This document shows positions 1-8,898 of a DNA stretch of 64,000 bases, in pieces. Source of the DNA: Saccharomonospora viridis DSM 43017. GTDB lineage: Bacteria; Actinomycetota; Actinomycetes; Mycobacteriales; Pseudonocardiaceae. Position 1 is the first letter of the stretch. Each line of letters begins with the position of its first letter. Both the position numbers and the translations under genes were made by a program. The notes beneath the pieces are model-generated. The model was not told the DNA's origin, did not search any database, and saw nothing but the letters and a program-made list of their open reading frames with translations. The stretch spans positions 701,001-765,000 of the forward strand of contig NC_013159.1 of the NCBI RefSeq assembly GCF_000023865.1. Reading direction: 5' to 3'.

Positions 1-2
1 CG

Positions 3-464
3 CGGTTGCCCTCCCTGCTGGGGGTGACGTTGGTGGTGACGGCGGCCGTCATGGTCGGCAGCCTGCTGTTCATCGTGCCCGGCATCTGGCTGTACGGTCT
101 GCTCAGTCTCGCCACCCCGGCGCTCGTGCTCGAACGCGGACGGCTGTCCGATGCGTTGCGTCGCTCGGTCACCCTCGTGCGGGGTTCGTGGTGGCGGGTC
201 TTCGGAGTCCTCGTCGCGGGTCTGTTGATCACCTACGTGGTCTCGTACCTGATCCAGTTGCCGTTCGGCATCGCGATCGACCCGGCGGCCTTCGAACGCG
301 GGTACACCCCCGAGGAACTGCTGCTCCGAGAGGTCGGTAGCGCCGTCGCCCGCACCGTCACCGTGCCCTTCCTCTCGGTCGTCACGGCGTTGCTCTACAT
401 CGATCAGCGGATGCGTCGCGAAGGGCTCGCCGACGAACTCGCCAGGGCTTCCCGCATGAAGTGA
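3..464 (+). CDS. integral membrane protein, 5'-truncated by the window edge
   Basis: The reading frame is open to the left edge, so the true start lies outside. The visible part, about 153 residues, has two strongly hydrophobic segments, near residues 10-40 and 62-85. A charged stretch between them includes LERGRLSDALRRSVTLVRG. This resembles the C-terminal half of actinobacterial proteins with a glycerophosphoryl-diester-phosphodiesterase membrane domain, a label that marks a membrane fold rather than a known activity. The protein ends in a basic cytoplasmic-looking tail. Function unknown. An inverted repeat with 7-bp arms (476-482 and 488-494) follows the stop and may act as a weak terminator. 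Confidence 0.6.
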   Translation, partial: RLPSLLGVTLVVTAAVMVGSLLFIVPGIWLYGLLSLATPALVLERGRLSDALRRSVTLVRGSWWRVFGVLVAGLLITYVVSYLIQLPFGIAIDPAAFERGYTPEELLLREVGSAVARTVTVPFLSVVTALLYIDQRMRREGLADELARASRMK

Positions 465-592
465 GTCGGTGTGGCATCACTCACAGGGAGTGATTTCCCG
501 TATTGCTGAAACGCGGTGTCGTGTGGCGACGACGAGCACGGTGACGTCGCCGGTTCACCCGGACCGGCGAGTCATCGCGGCGAGGAGACACC

Positions 593-1348
593 GTGGGTTG
601 TGCGGGGCGGGCCTGGGTCCGGGTCGGTTGTGTGGTGCTGGTGGTGACGGGATTCGTGTCGGCGTGTTTTGCTCCAAACGCGACTACCGCCGCCGCGACG
701 ACATGGTGTGGGGACCGGTCGTCGATCGTCGTGCTCGGCGACTCCCACAGCACGGGCTGGGGCCTGCCCGACTACACCGGGAACGGGGACTACGCGCAGA
801 CGGAGGCGGGCTGGGTGTCGACGTTGAAGCGTCGAGCCTCCACTGAATGGGGCACCGTCACCACGGTGCTGGCCCGCAACGGTGCGACGGCGGCCGACTT
901 CCACCCAGGTGGGCGATGGCCGGAGACGGCGGCCGCGATCGACACGGTGGGTGATCTCCACCCCCCACTCGTGGTCATCGCGCTGGGCGGCAACGAGTTC
1001 GCCCAGGACATGCACCCCGCTCGGTTCGACGAGCACTACCGCGGACTCGTGCACGAGGTGTCGCGGGTGTCCCCGCGCACGACCGTGCTGTTGGTGATGG
1101 GACCGGAGATGGGGGCGCGGCTGGTGCCGGACCCGACGCACTCGTGGAACGCCTACGTCGGCGTGGCCGAGGCCGTCGCCGCCGACGAAGGGGTCGGGTT
1201 GCTCGACCTCGGTGAGTATCTGCCCGCAGGTGGCACGGCCGAGGCGGAGGGGCTGTACCTGCCGGACGACGCCCACCTGACGGCCGCGGGGCATCGCGTC
1301 GTCCACGCCGCCGTGTGGACGCGATTGTCGATGTGGTGCGGGGCGTGA
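593..1348 (+). CDS. SGNH/GDSL-type hydrolase, probable lipoprotein
   Basis: This is a probable exported esterase or lipase-like hydrolase of 251 residues. The N-terminus is a hydrophobic signal segment ending in a lipobox-like VSAC, so the mature protein is probably lipid-anchored from about Cys25. The SGNH blocks are all visible: GDSHS with the nucleophile Ser near residue 50, a Gly-Asn element in LARNGAT, GGNEF carrying the block III Asn, and DDAHLT near the C-terminus holding the Asp-His pair. The GTG start at 593 is chosen because GAGGAG lies at 582-587. The substrate cannot be inferred. The gene stands alone between a membrane protein and the M16 pair. Confidence 0.8.
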   Translation: MGCAGRAWVRVGCVVLVVTGFVSACFAPNATTAAATTWCGDRSSIVVLGDSHSTGWGLPDYTGNGDYAQTEAGWVSTLKRRASTEWGTVTTVLARNGATAADFHPGGRWPETAAAIDTVGDLHPPLVVIALGGNEFAQDMHPARFDEHYRGLVHEVSRVSPRTTVLLVMGPEMGARLVPDPTHSWNAYVGVAEAVAADEGVGLLDLGEYLPAGGTAEAEGLYLPDDAHLTAAGHRVVHAAVWTRLSMWCGA

Positions 1349-1478
1349 CGGAGCCGGTGGGGCCCGAAGCGGCTGCGTTCTAGGAGGTCAGAGCGCTCGG
1401 ATCCACCGTTCGCGCGTAGCGAGCGCCTGTCGTCCCGGTCCTGCTCCCCGAGCGTGCCCCAACCCGTAGGGTGTGGGC

Positions 1479-2765
1479 ATGGCCGTCTCCGAGCTACACA
1501 AGTTCACCCTCGACAACGGCCTGCGGGTCGTGCTCGCGCCGGACCCGACGGCGCCGGTCGTCGGTGTCAGCGTGCACTACGACGTGGGCTTCCGCTCCGA
1601 ACCGGAAGGGCGAACGGGTTTCGCCCACCTGTTCGAGCACCTGATGTTCCAAGGCAGTGAGAGCTTGGAAAAGCTCGCCCACTTCCGATACGTGCAGGGC
1701 AGTGGGGGTGTGTTCAACGGCTCCACCCACCCGGACTACACCGACTACTTCGAGGTGCTGCCGTCGGCGGCCCTGGAACGCGCGTTGTTCCTGGAGGCCG
1801 ACCGGATGCGCGCGCCCAAGCTGACCCGCGAGAATCTGGCCAACCAGATCGACGTGGTCAAGGAGGAGATCCGGCTCAACGTGCTGAACCGCCCCTACGG
1901 CGGGTTCCCGTGGATCCTCCTGCCGCCGGTGCTCTACTCGACGTTCCCCAACGCCCACAACGGCTACGGCGATTTCACCGACCTCGAACAGGCGACGCTG
2001 GACGACTGCGCCGCGTTCTTCGACACCTACTACGCGCCCGCCAACGCGGTCCTGACCGTCGCGGGTGATCTCGACGTGGACCACACCCGCGAACTCGTGG
2101 AGAAGCACTTCGGCGACGTGCCGGCGCGGCCGAAGCCGGAACGGCCGTCGTTCGCCGAGCCCCCTCCCACCGAGGAACTGCGCGGCAGCCATCACGACCC
2201 GCACGCCCCGCTTCCGGCGCTCGCCGTGGGGTATCGGATGCCCGACCCGATCAACGACCTCGATTCCTATCTGGCGAACCTCGTGTTGGCCGGGGTGCTC
2301 TCCGACGGCGACTCGTCGCGGTTGCAGCAGCGTCTGGTGCACGTCGAGCCGTTGGTCACGGACGTCTCCGCCAGTGCGGGCCTGTTCGGTCCCTTCGAGG
2401 CGCGCGACCCGGACACGTTCTCGGTGACGGCCATCCATCCGCCGGACGTGACCACCGACCGGATACTCGACGCGCTCGACGCCGAACTCGCCAAGCTCGC
2501 CGAGACCCCGCCGGGCGAGGAGGAGCTCGCCAAGGTGATCGCACGGTGGAGTGCCAGCCTGCACTCCGATCACGACCGTCTGCTGTCGCGCACGCTGGCT
2601 CTCGGTTCCCTGGAGTTGCTGTACGGGGACGCCGCACTGATGTACGAGCTGCCCGAACGTATCGCGGCGGTGACCGCCGAGCAGGTGAGCCAGGCCGCGA
2701 AGGCGCTCCGCCCCGACGCGCGCGCCGTTCTCGTGGTGGAGCCGGGACAGGGAGGTGCCCAGTGA
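1479..2765 (+). CDS. M16 family zinc peptidase, catalytic subunit
   Basis: Pitrilysin/MPP-like metallopeptidase of about 428 residues, the usual size for an M16B half-molecule. The inverted zinc motif HLFEH is intact in FAHLFEHLMFQ near residue 50, and a downstream Glu in VVKEEIRLNV is the likely third ligand. The ATG at 1479 follows a run of GTG codons at 1471-1475 that could also serve as starts. The stop overlaps the next M16 gene by GTGA, so the two are translationally coupled and probably form a heterodimer. The M16B family degrades peptides; no specific substrate is visible here. Confidence 0.88.
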   Translation: MAVSELHKFTLDNGLRVVLAPDPTAPVVGVSVHYDVGFRSEPEGRTGFAHLFEHLMFQGSESLEKLAHFRYVQGSGGVFNGSTHPDYTDYFEVLPSAALERALFLEADRMRAPKLTRENLANQIDVVKEEIRLNVLNRPYGGFPWILLPPVLYSTFPNAHNGYGDFTDLEQATLDDCAAFFDTYYAPANAVLTVAGDLDVDHTRELVEKHFGDVPARPKPERPSFAEPPPTEELRGSHHDPHAPLPALAVGYRMPDPINDLDSYLANLVLAGVLSDGDSSRLQQRLVHVEPLVTDVSASAGLFGPFEARDPDTFSVTAIHPPDVTTDRILDALDAELAKLAETPPGEEELAKVIARWSASLHSDHDRLLSRTLALGSLELLYGDAALMYELPERIAAVTAEQVSQAAKALRPDARAVLVVEPGQGGAQ

Positions 2766-4150
2766 GCGTGACCAGTCATCGTTCCGCCGAGGAGATCGGT
2801 CGCACGGAACTCGGACCGAGGCAGCTGCCGCCGCTCGGGGACCTGAAACACGGCGCCGAGTTGTCTCACGTGGACACCGTGTTGGCCAACGGCCTGCGGG
2901 TGTTGGCCGTGCACAAACCGACCGTGCCCATGGTCGAGCTGCGGCTGACGATCCCGTTCGCGGGGGACGACCCCCTGCATTCGGCGACCGCCGAGGTGTT
3001 GGCCGAGACGTTGCTCACCGGCACCCGGAGGCGGGACCGCGTGCGCATCGACACCGATCTCGCCCTCATCGGGGGCGAACTGGGCGCGATGGTCGATCCG
3101 GAGCACCTCGAGATCGGGGGCAGCGCCCTGGCCGACAAGCTGCCGCAACTGTTGGACGTGCTGGCCGACGTGCTCACCGAGGCCTCGTACGTGGACAACG
3201 AGGTACGTCGGGAGGCCGACCGGATCTCCGAGCGGATCGCCGTGGCCCGCACGCAACCCAAGGTGATCGCACGGGAGGCGCTCCAACGTCGCCGCTACGG
3301 CGACCACCCGTACACGCGGGAGGTTCCGAAGGCGGAGGACGTGGCGGCCGTCGTGCCCGAGGCGGTGCGGTCGCTGCACGCGGCGTCGGTCGTGCCGAAC
3401 GGGGCCACGCTCGTGCTCGTCGGGGACGTCGACCCGGACACCATGGTGGCCGAGATCGAACGTGCGCTGGGGGCATGGTCGTCCGACGCGCGGGCGCGGA
3501 AACTGCCCGAACTGCCCGACCTCGTCCCCGGTGACGTGTTGTTGGTCGCCAGGCCCGGGGCGGTGCAGTCGCAGATCCGGTTGTCGGCGCAGGCCGTGCC
3601 GAGGACCGATCCGCGTTATCCGGCGTTGCAGTTGGCCAACCTCGCCTACGGTGGATACTTCTCCTCCCGGTTGGTGGAGAACATCCGGGAGGACAAGGGT
3701 TACACCTACGGCGCCCACTCCGGATTCGAGTTCGTCGGGTCGAAGGCCACCGTGCAGGTCGAGGCCGACACGGCCAGTGAGGTGACCGCGGCCGCGCTGC
3801 TGGAGACCCGGTACGAGCTGGGACGGCTCGGGTTGGTGCCGCCGACGGACGCCGAGGTGGACTCCGTGCGCCAGTACGCGATCGGCACGTTGTTGATCGC
3901 CTCGTCGTCCCAGTCGGGATTGGCGAACCAGCTGTCCGCCCTGGCGGAGCTGGGGCTGGGGGCGGAGTGGCTCAGCGAGCATCCCGCACGGCTGGCCCAG
4001 GTCACCACCGAGCAGGTGGCGGAGGCGGCGTTGGAGTTCTTCGCCCCGAACCGGTTCACGGGCGTGGTCGTCGGTGATGCCGAGGCGCTGGCGCCGAAGT
4101 TGTTGGCGTTGGGCGGTGTCACGGTCGACGACGGCATCGGAGCTGTATGA
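2762..4150 (+). CDS. M16 family peptidase, zinc-free partner subunit
   Basis: Second M16 protein, 462 residues, starting at the GTG that overlaps the upstream stop. Where an active M16 enzyme has HxxEH, this one reads HSATAEV, so it cannot bind zinc in the standard way. It does keep the C-terminal substrate-binding R/Y element, NIREDKGYTYG, near residue 310. Paired M16B systems often split function like this: one subunit brings the zinc site and the other the R/Y pair. The complementary motif pattern supports an obligate heterodimer with the preceding gene. The N-terminal 35 residues are an extension with no recognised domain. Confidence 0.85.
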   Translation: MSVTSHRSAEEIGRTELGPRQLPPLGDLKHGAELSHVDTVLANGLRVLAVHKPTVPMVELRLTIPFAGDDPLHSATAEVLAETLLTGTRRRDRVRIDTDLALIGGELGAMVDPEHLEIGGSALADKLPQLLDVLADVLTEASYVDNEVRREADRISERIAVARTQPKVIAREALQRRRYGDHPYTREVPKAEDVAAVVPEAVRSLHAASVVPNGATLVLVGDVDPDTMVAEIERALGAWSSDARARKLPELPDLVPGDVLLVARPGAVQSQIRLSAQAVPRTDPRYPALQLANLAYGGYFSSRLVENIREDKGYTYGAHSGFEFVGSKATVQVEADTASEVTAAALLETRYELGRLGLVPPTDAEVDSVRQYAIGTLLIASSSQSGLANQLSALAELGLGAEWLSEHPARLAQVTTEQVAEAALEFFAPNRFTGVVVGDAEALAPKLLALGGVTVDDGIGAV

Positions 4151-5178
4151 GTTCTGCCGTTCCCTTCGAACTGGACGCCTCCCCCGCACTGTCCCGGTCG
4201 ACGGCCGACCGGCAGGAGTCGTTGAGGGCCGATCCGGAACGGTTACGGGCACGGTGGCCGTCGGCGCGGGTCGTGCGCATGGACGACCGTGGCCGCGTGC
4301 CCGTGTCCGAACGGGATTTCTTCGACGACAACCGGGGAGCGAACGCGGTGCCGCTGTCCACGGTCCCCGCCCTCGACGTGGCGCCGCGGCTCCCCGAGGA
4401 CGCCGTCTTCCTCGGACAGTGGGAGGGGACCGACTACTGGGCTGTGTTCGACACCCCGGGAGCCGACGCCCGTACCGTGCGGGTCGACGGTGGCTGGAGC
4501 CTGCCGGTGGAGGTCCCCGTCGATGACGGGGAGGCCTGGGTGGGACTGCGGGAGCACGGTGCCGCGCTCGACGACACGGCCGCGGGACTGCTCACCACCG
4601 CCGTGGCGTTGCGCAACTGGCATCGCCGGGCGCGCCATTGCGCCCACTGCGGCGGTCCGACCCGGCTGCGGCAGTTCGGCTGGGCGACGGTCTGCGAACA
4701 GTGCGGACGCGAGGAGTACCCCCGCACCGACCCGGCGGTGATCTGCCTGGTGCACGACGACGTCGGGGTCAACGGGGAGCACGTGTTGTTGGCGCGGCAA
4801 CCGGTGTGGCCCGCCGGCCGGTACTCGGTGCTCGCGGGGTTCGTCGAGGCCGGGGAGTCGCTGGAGTGTTGCGTGGAACGCGAGATCCGCGAGGAGGTCG
4901 GTGTCGAGGTCCGCGACATCCGGTATCTCGGCAGCCAGCCTTGGCCGTTCCCGCGTTCGATCATGCTGGGGTTCGCCGCGCGTGCGGACCGGGGCGCCCG
5001 ACTCGCTCCCGCCGAGGGGGAGATCGAGGACGCGCGGTGGGTGCCTCGTGAGCGGGTGCGGGCCGCTTTCGCCGAACGTGATCCCGACCTGCTGCTCCCG
5101 GGGCCCACGTCCATCGCGCACGTGATGCTGCGTTCCTGGGCGTTCTCGGGTGGAGGCGACGAAGCGGGGTCGAGCTGA
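4147..5178 (+). CDS. nudC: NAD(+)/NADH pyrophosphatase (Nudix)
   Basis: This protein is expected to cleave NADH to NMNH and AMP, and in several bacteria it also removes NAD caps from RNA. Order of domains: a variable N-terminal region, a four-cysteine zinc ribbon (CAHC, then CEQC) near residues 165-187, then the Nudix domain. The Nudix box is complete, starting GFVEAGESLE and ending REIREEVG. The NudC signature SQPWPFPRS follows it and separates this protein from other Nudix hydrolases. Length is 343 residues. The ATG overlaps the stop of the M16 partner by ATGA, so it is read from the same transcript. Confidence 0.93.
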   Translation: MSSAVPFELDASPALSRSTADRQESLRADPERLRARWPSARVVRMDDRGRVPVSERDFFDDNRGANAVPLSTVPALDVAPRLPEDAVFLGQWEGTDYWAVFDTPGADARTVRVDGGWSLPVEVPVDDGEAWVGLREHGAALDDTAAGLLTTAVALRNWHRRARHCAHCGGPTRLRQFGWATVCEQCGREEYPRTDPAVICLVHDDVGVNGEHVLLARQPVWPAGRYSVLAGFVEAGESLECCVEREIREEVGVEVRDIRYLGSQPWPFPRSIMLGFAARADRGARLAPAEGEIEDARWVPRERVRAAFAERDPDLLLPGPTSIAHVMLRSWAFSGGGDEAGSS

Positions 5179-5221
5179 CGCGATACTCTCGCGGCACGCG
5201 AAAGTCATGGGGGTATGTCGA

Positions 5222-6187
5222 GTGAGCGCAGCGCGGGCTGTGGGACTGCTGCTGGGCGTGTTGGCCGATTCGATGGTCGGTGATTCGATCCGGGGCCGAG
5301 CGGACGCCTCACTGGCGCGGGTGGCCCGCGCCAGTGAGCGACGTATGCGGATCGACCATCCTGTGGCCGGTGCGGTGCACGTCGGCGTGGTGACGGGTGC
5401 GGCCGTGCTGGCCGGGCTTGCGGTGGAACGGCTGGGACGGGGGCGCCCGTTGGTGGCGGCGGCGGGGACCGCCGCGAGCACGTGGGCGGTGCTCGGGGGC
5501 GCGCGTCTGGCCGCCGACGGTACGGCGTTGGCCCGCCAGCTGGAGACGGGCGACCTGGCCGCGACGCGCCAGACCCTGAAGGCCTGGGATTCGCGTTGCT
5601 CCCAGGAGCTGGACGGCGTCTCCCTCGCGCGCGCGTCCGTGGAAGCCGTGGCGCAGAACTCCTCCGACACCGTGGTCGCGCCGCTGCTGTGGGGCGCTGT
5701 GGCGGGGGTGCCCGGACTGTTGGGTGCCCGCGCGGTGGGAGTGGTGCGCCGGATGGTGGCCGAGCAGGCGGGCAGGGAACGTTTCGGCAGTGCGGCGGCG
5801 CATCTCGACACCGTGGTGAACCTGTTGCCCACGCGTGCCGCGGCGGCGCTCACCGTGGCCGGGGCTCCCGTGGTCGGCGGATCGGCGCGGGCCGCGTGGC
5901 GGGCCTGGCAACGGGACACCGTTTTGCACCCGAGTCCGAACGCGGGCCGGGTCGTGGCGGCCTATGCCGGTGCGCTGGAGATCCGGCTCGGCGGTCGCAC
6001 GGTGTATCCGGACGGGGTCAGGGAGCTGCCCGTGCTCGGTGACGGCCGGAACCCGGACGCGGGGCATGTGACCCGGGCTGTCGAACTGTCCCGTGTCGTG
6101 GGCTGGCTGGCGGGTGTCTCCTCGGCCGTCGTGGCCCTGATACCGGGTCTTCGGCGGCTTCGTCGCTCTCGTCGTCGAGTTCGCTGA
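5222..6187 (+). CDS. cobD: adenosylcobinamide-phosphate synthase CobD/CbiB
   Basis: Membrane enzyme that joins the aminopropanol arm to adenosylcobyric acid in cobalamin synthesis. The family hallmarks are clear: an N-terminal LLLGVLADSMVGD segment, DHPVAG, the block SVEAVAQNSSDTVVAPLLWG, and RFGSAAAHLDTVVNLLPTR. Several hydrophobic segments fit the membrane location. The GTG at 5222 is preferred because GGGGG at 5209-5213 is well spaced. An in-frame ATG at 5207 has no evident ribosome site. The coding length is about 321 residues, normal for the family. No other cobalamin synthesis genes are in view. Position beside SURF1 and ptpA matches M. tuberculosis Rv2236c-Rv2234. Confidence 0.88.
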   Translation: MSAARAVGLLLGVLADSMVGDSIRGRADASLARVARASERRMRIDHPVAGAVHVGVVTGAAVLAGLAVERLGRGRPLVAAAGTAASTWAVLGGARLAADGTALARQLETGDLAATRQTLKAWDSRCSQELDGVSLARASVEAVAQNSSDTVVAPLLWGAVAGVPGLLGARAVGVVRRMVAEQAGRERFGSAAAHLDTVVNLLPTRAAAALTVAGAPVVGGSARAAWRAWQRDTVLHPSPNAGRVVAAYAGALEIRLGGRTVYPDGVRELPVLGDGRNPDAGHVTRAVELSRVVGWLAGVSSAVVALIPGLRRLRRSRRRVR

Positions 6188-6215
6188 ACGGAGGCGGCGC
6201 CGAGGCCGCGGTCCG

Positions 6216-7130
6216 CTATCGCGCGCCGGAGTCGCGATCGCCGCTGCCCCTACCGCTTGCGACGACGTCGGTGGTCTGCGCGGCGGTCTGCCCCTCCTCT
6301 TCCTCCTCCGCCTCGGCGAGGAGTTCGGCCACCGATTTCCGGCGTCGGCTCTCCCGGCTGTGGCCGGGGCGTTCCTCCGAGAGCACGCCGCCGGGTTTCA
6401 GCTCACGCACGGTGAAGTAGGCCCAGCCGAGGATCGCCATCGTGCCGAACGCGACCCACTGGAGCGCGTAGGAGAAGTACGGGCCCGCTTCCAGAGTGGG
6501 CAGGGGTAACGGGTTGAGCACGCCCGGTTGGTCCTCGGTGAGCTGGGCGTATCCGGGGGCGATGTCCAGTCCCGTGGCCTGGCCCACGGTGCTGGAGTTC
6601 ACGACATAGGTGTGCAGCTTGCCCTGGGTCGAGGCGTCGGCGAACGGTGTCCGGCGCTGGGGGTCGACCTCGTCGGTACGCAGCCGGGCCTCCACCCGCA
6701 CCACACCGGTCGGTGGCGCGGCGTACGAGGGGACGTTGCCGCCCTCCGGTCGCAGATAGCCTCGGTTGATCAGGACGATCCGCCCCGACGTGGTGCGCAG
6801 GGGGGTCAGCACCTCGAACGCCGGCTCACCCTGCACCGTGCGCAATCGTGCGATGGTCTCGTGTTCGGGCAGGTAGGTGCCTTCGATGAGGACGCGACGC
6901 CATTCGGTTTCCCGGTCCGGTCGTTGGCCGGCGGGCAGTACCTCCTCCAGGGGGCGAGGCTGTTCGGTGAACGACGCCTCCACGGCGGCGTTCTGCTCGC
7001 TGCGGCTGGTGTGTCGGTCGAACTGCCAGGGGGCCAACACCGTGTAACAGAGCACGGCGAAGCCGAACACCGCCAGCGTGAGTGCCAGCCAACCCGGCCG
7101 GAGCAGCAATTTCCAGCGCACGTCAACCAC
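6216..7130 (-). CDS. SURF1 family cytochrome oxidase biogenesis protein
   Basis: Two-helix membrane protein implicated in assembly of aa3-type cytochrome c oxidase. The first helix lies at residues 12-32 and is followed by APWQFDRH, the typical SURF1 entry. The extracytoplasmic domain contains INRGYLRP, and the second helix (FSYALQWVAFGTMAILGW) closes it near residue 240. A charged cytoplasmic tail rich in Glu follows, which is common in actinobacterial members. Length is 304 residues. The gene is the last of a minus-strand group after ptpA and the kinase, convergent with cobD. Confidence 0.88.
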   Translation of the reverse strand: MVDVRWKLLLRPGWLALTLAVFGFAVLCYTVLAPWQFDRHTSRSEQNAAVEASFTEQPRPLEEVLPAGQRPDRETEWRRVLIEGTYLPEHETIARLRTVQGEPAFEVLTPLRTTSGRIVLINRGYLRPEGGNVPSYAAPPTGVVRVEARLRTDEVDPQRRTPFADASTQGKLHTYVVNSSTVGQATGLDIAPGYAQLTEDQPGVLNPLPLPTLEAGPYFSYALQWVAFGTMAILGWAYFTVRELKPGGVLSEERPGHSRESRRRKSVAELLAEAEEEEEGQTAAQTTDVVASGRGSGDRDSGAR

Positions 7131-7181
7131 GGTATGCGGAGGTCGACCGTGCAGCCCGGGCAGGGGTGGTGTGATGCCGCC

Positions 7182-8066
7182 CTAGACACGCAGGGCCGCC
7201 TGCGCGGCGGTCAGTGCCTGTCCGACGTAGCCTCCGCCGAACAGCACCGCGTGTACCAGCAGGGGGAACAGTTGATGCAGCGGCACCCGTGCCTCGTGGC
7301 CCGGCGCGAGTGGTCGACCGGCGTCCTGCGCCTTCTCCCGGTAGGCCCCGAGCACGTGATCGAGCAGTGGCGCGCCGAACAGCCGCAGCATGGCCAGGTC
7401 GGTCTCCCTGTGACCACCGTGCGCTGCGGGGTCGATGAGCCACACCCTTCCGTCCGCGGCCCAGTGGACGTTGCCGCTCCAGGCGTCGCCGTGAAGTCGG
7501 GACGGGGGCTCGGGCGGGCCCGCCAGTTCCGGTAGACGCGTGCACACCTCGTCGAACACCGCGGCCTGTCGAGGCGAGAACAGGCCTGAGTCGACCCCTT
7601 CGCGCACGTACGGCTCCACCCGACAACGTGCGTAGAACGTCGGCCAGTCGTCGTGTGGTTCGTTGCGCATGCGCGCGAGGCCGATCCAGGCATTGGTCGG
7701 GCCGCCCGGCGGCGCGGCCCCGAACGCCGGGGCCGAGCGGGCGTGCAACGCCGCCAACCCCCGCCCGAAGGCCTCGGCGGCCTCCACGCTCGGGGATCCC
7801 GCGGGGATGCAGTCGATGACGAGCCACGTGTCGTCGACGCCGTGCACGGTGGGCACCGGAACGTCCCCTGCACCGCCCGGCTCACCCAGCCAGCGCAGAC
7901 CGGCCGCCTCCGCTCTCGCGGCGTCGGGTCCCGAGCCGCGCTTGACGACCACCTCCCGGCCGTCGGACAGGCTCACCACGGAGGCGGCACCGGCGATCCG
8001 TCGCTCACCGGTGGCCCGGGTTCCGGTGTGCCGTTCGGCCGCGCGTCCGGCCTCCGAAAGACTCAT
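7182..8066 (-). CDS. fructosamine kinase-like phosphotransferase
   Basis: Protein-kinase-fold small-molecule kinase of about 294 residues, resembling fructosamine-3-kinase. It carries the nucleotide Lys in REVVVKRG, the catalytic loop LHGDAWSGN near residue 190, and the metal loop LIDPAAHGGHRETDLAM, which is characteristic of the family. Fructosamine kinases act in deglycation of protein amines; bacterial members may act on free ketosamines, so substrate is uncertain. The ATG at 8066 is chosen because it forms an ATGA overlap with the ptpA stop. An in-frame ATG at 8084 would overlap ptpA further. Confidence 0.8.
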   Translation of the reverse strand: MSLSEAGRAAERHTGTRATGERRIAGAASVVSLSDGREVVVKRGSGPDAARAEAAGLRWLGEPGGAGDVPVPTVHGVDDTWLVIDCIPAGSPSVEAAEAFGRGLAALHARSAPAFGAAPPGGPTNAWIGLARMRNEPHDDWPTFYARCRVEPYVREGVDSGLFSPRQAAVFDEVCTRLPELAGPPEPPSRLHGDAWSGNVHWAADGRVWLIDPAAHGGHRETDLAMLRLFGAPLLDHVLGAYREKAQDAGRPLAPGHEARVPLHQLFPLLVHAVLFGGGYVGQALTAAQAALRV

Positions 8067-8563
8067 CGGTTCTGCCGGATCCACTCGATCAGTCCGTCGA
8101 CGGCACGTTCGATCATGCCCAGTACCTCCACGAAGCCCTCGTCACCTCCGTAGTAGGGATCGGGTACCTCGGCGTCGTCCGGTGCGGTGGGGTCGAAGCT
8201 GCGCAGCAGCCGCACCTTGTCGGGGTCCTCGGTGTCTCCCAACAGGGAGCGCACGTCCTTCAGATGACCCTTGTCCGCCACCAGCAACAGGTCGGCGTCC
8301 AGGTGCTCGGGGCCGATCTGGCGGGCGGTGTGGTCGACGCTGTAGCCGTGGGCCTTCAGGGTGGCTCGGGCCCGCGGGTCTGCGGGCTCACCGACGTGCC
8401 AGGCACCGGTGCCCGCGCTGCGGACGGACACCGCCTCGGACAATCCGTGTTCGGCCAGCCGGTGCCGCAACACGATCTCGGCCATCGGGGAGCGGCAGAT
8501 GTTGCCGGAACAGACGAAGACGATGTCCATCGGGGAGTTCGTCGAGGAGCTGTGGTCGGCCAT
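8063..8563 (-). CDS. ptpA: low-molecular-weight protein-tyrosine phosphatase
   Basis: Cytosolic phosphatase of 166 residues. The P-loop CSGNICRS follows strand VFV near residue 18 and fits CX5R-S, and the general-acid loop is DPYYGG near residue 130. Both catalytic elements are intact. The start could be this ATG or the internal ATG at 8530, just before DIVFVC; neither has a convincing ribosome site. The gene heads the minus-strand group with the fructosamine-kinase-like gene and SURF1. That order resembles mycobacterial Rv2234-Rv2235, where PtpA is secreted during infection, a role that should not be assumed here. Confidence 0.9.
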   Translation of the reverse strand: MADHSSSTNSPMDIVFVCSGNICRSPMAEIVLRHRLAEHGLSEAVSVRSAGTGAWHVGEPADPRARATLKAHGYSVDHTARQIGPEHLDADLLLVADKGHLKDVRSLLGDTEDPDKVRLLRSFDPTAPDDAEVPDPYYGGDEGFVEVLGMIERAVDGLIEWIRQNR

Positions 8564-8726
8564 ACCCCCAGTGTCCCCGGGCCGCTCGCGTGCCCGCCGG
8601 GTGGGGCCGAAAAACGAGCCGAACCTCCGAGGGTGTTGTTCCCGTCGCTTCCTTGTCGCCCTTTTTCGCGATCCGCTTCTGCGTCGAGTGGCAGCCGAAC
8701 CAGGACGGTACTAAGCTGCCGAACTC

Positions 8727-8757
8727 GTCGACAGAGGAATTTTCTTCCGTTGTCGAC
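8727..8757. promoter_or_regulatory. imperfect inverted repeat upstream of the conservon
   Basis: GTCGAC occurs at 8727-8732 and again at 8752-8757. The flanking AGAGGAA and TTCCGTT extend the symmetry with two mismatches around a short T-rich centre. It lies in the divergent region between ptpA and cvnA, just before the ATG at 8766, and could be a regulator site or a leader hairpin. Confidence 0.3.
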
Positions 8758-8785
8758 TTCGTGTCATGAACGCCACAGAAAACCT

Positions 8786-8790
8786 GGGGG
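8786..8790 (+). other. putative frameshift site (G5) in the cvnA 5' region
   Basis: From ATG 8766 the frame reads MNATENLG and then leaves the cvnA frame at GGGGG. With four Gs it continues as SPISPSDALRALTPR and on into the first membrane helix of CvnA. Sequencing error, a real mutation and slippage are all possible explanations. Confidence 0.5.
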
Positions 8791-8898
8791 TCTCCCATTT
8801 CCCCGTCGGATGCGCTTCGTGCGCTCACCCCACGTTCGCCGAACGGGCGAGCGCTGCTCGCACTGGTCGCGCCGGTCGCCGTCGCCTGCGTTCTGTGG

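Noticed and set aside
2570..5919. Long minus-strand frames opposite the M16, nudC and cobD genes
   Set aside because: They mirror well-recognised plus-strand genes and have compositions typical of GC-rich antisense frames.
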